Source of the DNA: Polytrichum commune
Lineage: Eukaryota > Streptophyta > Polytrichopsida > Polytrichales > Polytrichaceae
DNA: 64,000 bases
Assembly: GCA_950295325.1 (NCBI GenBank)
Contig: OX485808.1
Location: 33,188,527 to 33,252,526 of the forward strand
Reading direction: 5' to 3'
Under the pieces are notes generated by a model. That model searched no databases. It was given only the letters and a program-made list of their open reading frames with translations, and was not told the DNA's origin. Shown here piece after piece: positions 55,200 through 64,000 of this stretch. Position 1 is the first letter of the stretch, and the number at the start of each line of letters is the position of its first letter. Both the position numbers and the translations under genes were made by a program.

Positions 55200-58100
55200 G
55201 GTAGTATTCCGGGATTCAAGATCTACGCTTTACACCTAGAGGCCGGGCCAATTCCCCTTGAGGCCGATTGCATGGAATTTCAGCCCCTTTTGGGTTGGAG
55301 GCCGGCCTCAACTACACATTATAATAACATTATAATGGGGTCAATATGCAAATGAGGTACAAATAGTTTCAATTTTTGTGTGGAGGTTAATATAATTGTG
55401 TATAGTATTATATAAAAACATGAGCACCAAATATGCTTATCAAGTGGGCAGACTCTTATAAATGTTCTTAAATATAGCCATGTTGCAATATGATTTTTGA
55501 GAGAATCGTAAAAACTTCCAATAACAATGTCCAAAATTCTATTCATTTGCGAAATTGCAAAGACGTGTCACTGTTTATTAAAGGTATTGGTGGCCTACAT
55601 CATTATTGATAACATTTATTTGCCTTAAGTTAGCATTTTTTCAACAATATTTATCAAATTTTTTGGTAGGGCACAACACAAATCCAAGTATAAAATGAAA
55701 TTGAACAACCTCACAACTCATGTATTAATTCAATTTAGTTTTTACCATTACACCTAGGTCTTAAATGAAAACTAGAACCCAACATTTTTATATTAATAAT
55801 GGATCCATTCATTTTGAACCTATGTGCACTTTGGTATCATTTCATTTTGAGCCTTAGACTTGGACCTTATACCTAGGCCTAAAATGGAAAATACAACCCA
55901 ATGCCCAATATGTATTATTAATAGGTTTGGTCCTTTGGAACCTAGGTGCATGTTAGTATCAATTCATTTGGTGTCTTATACGGAGTATCTAGATTGAGTA
56001 GGTTAGAAATTCGAATCAACACCTAATTTTATGTATAATAAATTGATTCATTCATTGAGGATAGATTAGACAATTATTATAATTACTAAAATTTGAGCAA
56101 AACCTCCATTAGATCAAGATACCGTTGAATTAATTCAGTTTCAACAAAACCTTGGTTAAGCCAAGGTTTTATATACATTGTGGTTAAACACAACCACGGT
56201 TGGACCAAGATGTTAGTTTAAACCAAACACATTGGGTTTGAAAGTCAATTGATTTAGCTTGGCGTGTATGTAATAATAATCGATTCATTCATTGGGAAAG
56301 CTTGGTGCACCTTGGGACTTTGCTATCATCAATCGATTAATTTATTCATGACCTCTTATGCACCAAATAGAGGTTTTTCCACCTATAAAATATTGTATAT
56401 TGCATTGACTTGAACTTGTACAAAAGATTTAAGGTTTAGTTCTGCTCAATTCTTACTGGAGTGTAATATCAAAAGACTTGTTTTGTATTGGTGAGGAATT
56501 ATACAAGGCATGTGAATGAACATAGCTTATGAATATGTGACACTACGTTGGTTTCCATTGGATTTGAAATTATGCGACTAAATATTTGATGAAAAATGTA
56601 ACCACATCTTGGTTTGTAAAAATTTCGAACAGTTTAACCCAACACATACACGTTGTTCATTGAATAGGTACGTAATAAAAAGTAATTAAAATCGATGCAA
56701 ATCTTAGTTTCACCAAAATGTTATTTGTAGAATATAAATAAAACCTTAGTTAGCCCAAAGTATTATCAATTTAACATGAGCTTCACCTTGTTTAGACCTA
56801 GGTATTATTAAAGTTTGAATATAGGCAAGACCTCTAATAGACCTCTAATTATATAATTTAAGTTGGGTTGGCAATATTTGTAAACTTATACATAAAATTA
56901 TGTGAATCTATGCAGAAAACTTATCAGAGTGGCATAAAATATGATAAAAATCATAGATATTATATAAAGTGTATACAAGAGTACGTGCCTAAAGATATCA
57001 TATAAAGTATGTGCCTACAAATTGGCTTATTAAGTAGCGTTATTGAATTAAGAAAACTTTCATTTTAAAAATACTTAGAAGTTTGGTAATAATATAACAT
57101 ATGTAATAATATATTCATAATTACATTTGATAAATATCAAAAAATGAGTAGGTAAGATTATGATTCACCAAATCTTATAGAATCTATTGTTAGTAATCAC
57201 CATAATGTCATTGAACTTTGGAACAAAAATAACTTGACATGGTTGTGATTCACCCGATCTTGAAAAATTGGTGTACATCATTCTATTGTTGAAATATTAT
57301 AAACATATTACATGAGTGAGATTCGCCTTAATACCAAGGCAATTTAAGGTAAAGTGACTAACAAATAACTTCCAATGTGGCATTTTGTTGGCTCTTCTAA
57401 ATACATAATTAGGGGTTTGATGGAGACTCATTTGTATCAAAACACTTCATCTTTATTGTAAGTATCATATTACATGTAATTTGGGAATATATAGGAGTGA
57501 CATTCAATGCAATATTCATAATTTACAATGACAAATAATGGAAACATTACAAATTATATAGTGGATGGTGAGATTTTACCTATTCTTATGGGGAAGATTG
57601 AGGATGTGAAGGCAAATTGTCCAAATGTTGAAATTATATGTATTTTGACTAATTTTATGGGTTTGAGAGAAGTTTGCAAAGAGTGGAAGAAGGAGATTGA
57701 GGACATGGTTGAATAGTACACCAACATTGTCAGTTTGGAATGTTGGATGTAATAATGTACACCTCAATTCCAATATCATTATTTTTCATCAACAATACTT
57801 ATGGAACTTGGAGATATTTTTTCCAACTCAATGATTGGTGATTCCCATTGAAGATTACCAATTGACGATGCCCCTAATTGTTTTTGACAAACATTGATTT
57901 AAGAAGTATAAGGAATATTCCCCACTTGGAACACATTCAAATAGATGTTTTTCCTTCACATACATGAGAATGGGAGACAAGACAAATATGAGAAACTCCA
58001 GAAGAGAGATAAAAATATTCATTTGTAGAATAAAGTCTGTTTGAAAATAATTATGCAAGTATATTATTTTCATGTTTGATATGATTTTATTGATGCTTAT

Positions 58101-59960
58101 TTCCAACCTTTTCCATCTCAACACCCATGTTTTTCCATCCATTCTTTTTTTCATCATATTTCCATCTGCCTCAGCCCTATCTCCCATTTGCAACCACTAG
58201 GAGGTGGTCACATGCCAACGTGGGGGAAATTCTAGCATTGTGGTCTACCTCTCCTGCACCCCTTCCGTGTTTTGCATTTTAGTATGCAAAATAAGAACAG
58301 CAAAGCATAGGCAGAAGCGGAGCTCTGCAATTCTTTTGTTTGTGATTGTGTAAGATTGTGAGCACTTGTTTGAGATTGTGAAAGTTTGGGTAAGATTTGA
58401 GAATTGAGAGGTTTAAGAGATAATATCTTATATTTTAGATTGAGAGGTTTGGATGTGAGAGTTGGGGTTTGAGTGGAATTTATGAGTTGTGAGTGAGTAC
58501 GTTGCACATTCCAAATTAGAGGGTGATTTGTAAAAATAAACAATAGATTGAGTGTTGTGGGTTAGATCCAAATAACTTTTTCAACGCCTTCCACATCAAT
58601 GTGAGTTACTTTGTCTCTTAATCTTTAAATCATTCTCTTGCATCTTTGAACCATTTTTTCTAGCGTCTTGAATCATTTTCCATTGATTATCTATCCCTTG
58701 TATTCTTAAGAGCATTTTGTTTTTTAAAATTCAAATCATCTTGTATCTTGCCTTAGGGTGAACTTTATAGAGTACTGTATTGTTCTCAAATAAAAAAAAA
58801 ATTATTTCCTTTTTTTGGTTTGATGAACAAAAAATTTGCCATCATCAATTTTGAAATTTCTTGAAATCCAAGATTCCATGTTTTGACTCTTCTCTGATAT
58901 GTTTCATCTTGTCAAGTCTAGAATGATTCATATTAATATTTCTTATCATTTTAGATATTCTAAATTCACCCCCTCGATTCAACTATTTGAAATCCTCAAA
59001 TTTGATACCCAATTCTCATTCTTTGGATTTTGCAATCTTAGCAATCTATAGTTTCTCATTTGTTGCAATCAATCCTCTAAACTCATTTCAAACTATGCAT
59101 TGGTGCATAGACATTGTCATCCCCACTAAATGTTTTATGAATGTTATACAAATTCGCATTTGTAGAGCAATGTTTGCATTGCTTTTCACAACCAACTAGA
59201 ATGTGGCATCCTTCATATTAATTCATACGTATATGTATAATCCTAAATGTATGGAACACCCAACCCGCACCTAAAACGACGCATATTTATGAATGTGTGT
59301 AAACATGAAACAAAAATTCGTTATGTGTAGATGGCAAAACCAATTAGAACCACAATCAAGTAGTTTGCAATGCTGACACATAAACACATAAACCATAAAG
59401 GAGAGGGAGAATGCCAAGGTGCAGTTGTCTTCGTGGAAGGTAGGTATACGAACAACCATTTGTAAACAATACCATCATCAATTTTTACGAATGAATGTTT
59501 GTGAAAACACTGCATATCACTGTTGATGTTTGGTGAAATGTGCAAGCATTTTGTGACACGATGGTGGACAAATTTTCTTCCATTGACATGAAGTCCACAA
59601 CCACAAAATCAGTCTTTGAGCTAAAAGAAGAGCTCATACTAATTTGCTTTGCCAAAGAGACATGAGAGATGTGGACAACATTCTTTGACGCACACAATGC
59701 GGGAAACATAGTGAACCCGTGAACTGAAGAGAATTGTAACGTTGAGAATAATGGAAAGACCAATTTTAAGGAAGTTTTTTTGGCTCCTCCAAGGATTACA
59801 AAATTTTAATGGATTTTCACACTCCTTCCTTGCTCCATTAACTAGTTCGCCGCTAGTCACGTCCAAGCCTGGCATAAACACCTCCCAAGCTAGTTCCTCA
59901 TCCCTAGACATCTCCTTTGACGTACAATCCCCTACAACTTCCGTTTAATGCTTGAAACAT
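55200..59960. other. AT-rich intergenic stretch without a supported gene
   Basis: Many short AT-rich repeats, for example cctaggt(c/g)-taaaatgaaaa and attaataat-gattcattcatt units between 55730 and 56300, and a perfect 10-bp-arm hairpin at 56146-56170 (AAAACCTTGG, loop TTAAG). A 62-codon ORF at 57528-57716 and others are too short and featureless to call. Possibly old transposon remains. Confidence 0.5.
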
Positions 59961-59970
59961 GCCCTGGACA

Positions 59971-60240
59971 CTACCTACCAGCTCACGTTTTTGGCCCAAT
60001 CAGCCAACTTACGGAGGTCGTTTCCACAATATAAGCTTGGATCTGCCATCTCTTACTTCCTACCAACCTACAATATGGTTTTCGGGCCATTCTGACCACT
60101 TTCATATTTTCGACCAGCTCACGTGTTTGGTTAGATCCGGCAACTTCTGGAGGTGTTTTTCGCAAACCGAGTCCGGATCTGACCTCTCTAACCTTATACC
60201 AACCTATGGTACATTTTTTAGGTCATTCTAACTACTTGCT
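59971..60240. repeat. Degenerate tandem repeat, two units of about 135 bp
   Basis: Units near 59979-60112 and 60113-60238 share ccagctcacgt-tttgg, caactt-ggaggt, ggatctg-c-tctct, accaacctat and ggtcattctaac-act. The stretch 60240-61100 that follows is unremarkable apart from repeated aactagtaaaa motifs. Confidence 0.65.
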
Positions 60241-61110
60241 TTGGACGTCCTCCCATAAGCGTCACGTCCGTGCATACCCACCCTTTCTATTTTCGAATGC
60301 ATTCCTTGGTACTACATCACCAGTTGTCCGATGCACATTTTCAATAACACATTCAACTCCTTTGTCTTGTCAACACTAAGACTATGTTAGTTTCCAAGAA
60401 GGTTAGTGATAGGAGAACACCAACAATGAATCTACTCTTCAAATCCCCCCTTCAACACTTTACTGCTTGTTTTTCCAAGACTGTGGTTTTGTTCGGACTG
60501 CACTACACTTCCAGATTGCCACCCGTCCAAATCTAAAAACTCACAAGCATACATATCTTCTCTAAGGGTCTAAGTCATCTCCGCATATGTAAACTAAGAG
60601 AGCCAAAAGGCTCTAGGACAATCCTTATATACTTCAAAACAACTACCACTAGGTGGATCAACTTGGTAGGTTGCCACCCTGTCAAAACACTACAACTAGC
60701 TGTCCTGACGCGTTCATGCCCACTGTCCAGTTCATGACCAGCTGGCACACTGAGGTCATAAAAAAAATCAACTAGTAAAAACTCCCAATGCCATTTTAAT
60801 AACTTTGGACCTACAAGTCATTTTCTGATCACCTAAGTTACTAACATCAAATACTTCTTACTATTGAATAGACAATTCAGTAGTAAAATACTAAAAACCA
60901 ATTACTGGACGTTCTAACAATTTATTGCATCAAGGGCAAATTTGACGTCAACTAGTAAACTAGCATTTTTTTGCCCTTTTGACAATTTGTGACCAACTAG
61001 TCAGTTTTTGACAGCTTAAAACACAATGCTAAATTCTACCTTAACATTATCCCCCCTTTCGATTCTTTGTCGCGTCCTCGTGACAAACATTTTGTGCTCT
61101 ACCAGCTAGT

Positions 61111-62314
61111 TTACTGGCCGCTTGCCTGGGGGTCTGAGAGGGGGATGAATGCGATTGCCGTCATCAGTTTTTGTGATGTCCGTTGAGGCTGGCCATAATG
61201 CGGTGTTAAGTCATGAACTGGTAGGTGTTGTGACGTCGAGCTACCAGTTGGTCGTAATCGTGAGGACGGGCTACTAGGAAGTTGAAAACGAGTGGAAGGA
61301 CTGCTTGCGGATGGCCGACAGAAGTTCGGAGTATCTGGTAGGTGAGAACGTGAGGACGGACTACCAGTTAGTCGGGACGTCCTATTACCTTGTCCAGAAA
61401 GAGGGGTGTCTTGTTCTCCACTATCTTCCAAATCACTCCAATAAATAAAATGAGGGTATGCCGTGTCGACTCGTTACAATTGTTGGCGGTAAGTTACTTC
61501 ATCACGTTGGTAAGCCTCAAATGTCTCCTGAATGTGTACCTCAAATTTTGACTGGAGTGCCTGGAAGTTGGAGGGGTCCAATGAAGGGTTTTTCTTTTCT
61601 TTTCTTTAAAACATCCAGAAGGGCCTTAGCGGAAATTACTTCACATTGCATTGCCTCATAGTTAGCCAATCGTGCTTTGTTCCGGGCTTAAGTTGTAGCT
61701 ACAGCCATAGCTTCATATCATTTTCTAATAACTTTGTCCAATTTTTTCTTCAGATTAACAACTTCATTGTGGACGTCGGATTGACTTGGCAGACGTGCTT
61801 GGTTGGTTGCCATTGCAAGTTGTTGATGGACATTTAATAATTGTCCCAGGAGTTCAGTTTTTGTTATTGTCTACTCACACTCCATAGTCCGTACAATATA
61901 ATCTGCCACTTGAAGCTGGCTGCAGAGAGCGTCCCCTTCATTAAGAGCAACTTGGACGTCCATTTTTTTAATATTCAACTCTAAGGTTAAGGATGCAATT
62001 TGCTCCGTCAAAGCTAAATTATTTTTAGCATGTTGAGTTGGACCGGTCCATGTTTGGCTCAAAACTAATTCTGCTCGTAATTGCTCAAGGTCATAGGCTA
62101 ATTTGGCGGATGCTTCCCGTAATGCCTCAACCTCCTGCTCGACCTTGAACTTCTCTTCTCTGGCCTTGTTGGTCGATTCTACTAAGGCCGTCTGCAAGGT
62201 TTGGTTTTCTTTTTGCATCGCGTCTCTCTTTCGCCGCAAATATCGTGCTCTTGATTTCGATCGAGTAAGTTCTTGTTGAGTGAGGTCAAGATGCCATTTC
62301 CATTGCTTGGCCAT
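61111..62314 (-). pseudogene. Unclassified coiled-coil and Ser/Pro-rich ORFs, probably repeat-derived
   Basis: The ORF at 61871-62314 (147 codons, minus) starts MAKQWKWHLDLTQQEL and is a continuous, charged, heptad-like helix with Glu, Lys, Gln and Leu throughout (for example QEVEALREASAKLAYDLEQL), a good coiled-coil candidate. Downstream, 61111-61431 encodes a Ser/Pro-rich repetitive segment (LTGSPSSRSHLP, LPSSPSSRLRP). They are in different frames with stops between, so they are likely parts of one decayed coding region. I do not recognise the family. Gag-like proteins of plant retroelements often have such helices. Confidence 0.4.
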
Positions 62315-62769
62315 CCCAAAATTCTGCTATGTGTCACATGCAGCTTGTAACACTGCAGCAATTAAGGCTTGCAAATTGTATGTTGGATGTGGCCAGGGGT
62401 TGAATATTTTTGGTGGAGAGTTGCACAATATCGATTCATCCATTGGATTGCTACTAGAGCGTGAACTCTATCCAACCACTAGGTCATCCAGTGCAACTGG
62501 TTGGGGACTGCCCGACCCTAGACGAATGATCCCAGATTTTGCCTCTACATTGTGAGACGGTAATATAATCCGATCTATGTGAGGATCTGGACTATCCATG
62601 TCCTATCTTGATTAGGTTGAACTATAAATCCATCATCTTGTTGCACATTAGGTTGGCCAAGAGAGGATGGGGCTATTTCGTCCTCTGGTGGGTTGGTTGG
62701 AAGGATCATACATGAGGGAGTTACATGCCAATCTTGTTGGCATTGCTACGGCTTGTTCATCGGAATGCT

Positions 62770-63953
62770 TCAACGATGGTGAAGACATAAAATAGTGTAT
62801 TGGTGGCCTCTGTGGGATCTCTGCACGAGCTGCTTGACGTGTAAACATCCGATGTGGTATTTGGATGTGGACGGGTAGTTGGCTAAGTTATACCAACATG
62901 CGTTGCTTGGGTGGTTGCGACCGCATTTTTCCATCCTCTTGTGCATTTTTTGGATCTCTATGTCGTCGAGTCCTCTGTATCGTCGGCACTTGCTGCGTAT
63001 CGGCACTGGACTGAGCATGCTCGTCTCGAGGTTAATCGGATGCGGCGGCACTAGACGGACGTCCTTGGTCAGAGACGTCCACCAATTCATCGTCATTATC
63101 GTCTTCAGTTGGTGGGAAAACATCGCGGAATAAGAGTTCAATCCATTGCCCTAGAAAAGAAAATTTTATGCGCCATTTTTTAATATTGTTTAACTATTTT
63201 TCAATATATGCTAACAATGTTGTTGCCCAATTGAAGGGTGGTTTTTAATGCGACGTTAATATTTCCGCAAGGAGTTGACGACCAATGTAGGAGTGTTTTT
63301 TACGCATCCGTATGACCTCATTAATTGCTCTAAACCTGAATGACCAACGTCCAGGAGCGTCCCTAACTGGATACCCGGACTGATCTTCATTCCATTCGTC
63401 TGGTAAAAAATATTCAGAAATTTCTATATCCCATTCTTGTTGCGAGATGATAACCATAGGTGTAGGAGTAGTATCAGGGGAGATATGGGGAAACCTGAAA
63501 ATCTGTACGATGTTTTCGGTGGTGTAAATTAACTCTCGTCCGCGAATGAGCACGACAATGCGCTCCAAACCCAACACTCGGACACCAACAACAAACTTCT
63601 CCAACAACAAACTTCTCCAACAATTTTTTCCGCGGCACCACACGAGTCTAGTTTGTAGAGAAGACGGGTTGAAGTCCAACTTTGTTCGCCCACTCTATAT
63701 CATCAAGGTCCTGCTACTTGAATACGGACATAAAACACTTCCAGATTGGGATAACCATCCACGTCTTTCCTCCGAGAGGGGCTTGAGGTGGACTGATACA
63801 TCCAAGTTTTTGCCGCATTCTGTCACCACCTGTGTGTTTGCGTCTAACCATTCTTGAGCCTAAAGGCCTAGGAATGGCTACTGCACCTTCTTGTGGTTTA
63901 TGCAATCCGTCCCTATTCTTTCTAAGGTGAAGTAGACGGAATGTGATACGCAT
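62770..63953 (-). pseudogene. Unclassified ORF chain, probably the N-terminal part of the same decayed element
   Basis: Reading towards lower coordinates, 63714-63953 (ending WMVIPIWKCFMSVFK), 63245-63679 (with RELIYTTENIVQIFRFP, DEWNEDQSGYPVRDAPGRW and INEVIRMRKKHSYIGRQLL) and 62770-63141 follow each other in different frames. A 17-bp tandem duplication near 63594-63625 probably causes one frame change. The middle ORF looks like a real folded domain by composition, but I cannot name it. The shared strand and spacing with 61111-62314 suggest one large element that continues beyond the window. Confidence 0.4.
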
Positions 63954-64000
63954 GAAACTACAAAGAACATTTGGTATAGAAAGTTATACATTATTGTTAA

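Noticed and set aside
57528-57716. 62-codon plus-strand ORF with a plausible-looking protein
   Set aside because: Single short ORF in AT-rich DNA, no splice partners, no domain.

Overview
The window is nuclear DNA of a land plant. Four kinds of evidence support this: spliced GT-AG genes; plant-specific families (a C-terminally extended plastid ferredoxin, a STIG1-like secreted cysteine-rich protein, a C2 plus class-3 lipase with a probable plastid leader, and the plant form of complex I subunit NDUFB9); plant transposons (Ty1/copia, a CACTA-like element, tRNA-derived SINEs, MITE-like elements); and MSA-like G2/M promoter motifs. The proteins look somewhat diverged from flowering-plant versions, so a seed-free plant is possible, but that is only an impression. 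No bacterial, phage or CRISPR signal is present.

Layout. Positions 1-4866 hold a decayed non-LTR retrotransposon (minus strand) whose first ORF carries a 2A-like ribosome-skipping motif ahead of the endonuclease. Positions 5002-7733 hold an ORF1-like repeat protein (minus) split by a 1.1-kb CACTA-like element, which itself contains a SINE. From 7.8 to 11 kb the sequence is low-complexity intergenic DNA. At 11041-17163 lies a complete Ty1/copia element with a 5-bp target duplication, nearly identical LTRs, a half-tRNA-type primer site and many nonsense mutations. At 20.9-22.7 kb (plus) is CDC20 copy 1, with a 496-bp TIR element in its promoter. At 29.7-31.4 kb (plus) is NDUFB9 (5 exons), flanked by small inverted-repeat elements. 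At 35.4-36.6 kb (minus) is a STIG1-like gene with a tandemly repeated intron. At 38.2-45.7 kb (minus) is an 18-exon C2-lipase gene. At 48.5-49.0 kb (plus) is an intronless FdC1-type ferredoxin followed by four degenerate copies of its own 3' end. At 52.9-54.8 kb (minus) is CDC20 copy 2, inverted relative to copy 1. From 55 to 64 kb the sequence is AT-rich, with a decayed, unclassified ORF chain at the right end.

The host genes do not form one pathway: APC/C activation (CDC20 twice), mitochondrial respiration (NDUFB9), plastid electron transfer (FdC1), probable plastid lipid hydrolysis (C2-lipase) and extracellular signalling (STIG1-like). The most unusual points are the 2A-like motif in a plant LINE, the anticodon-loop primer site of the copia element, a gene-conversion-like pattern between the CDC20 copies, and tandem duplications that copy a splice acceptor (STIG1) or a stop codon (FdC1). 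All exon models were built by eye from splice signals, reading phase and remembered family features; no alignment or database search was run.
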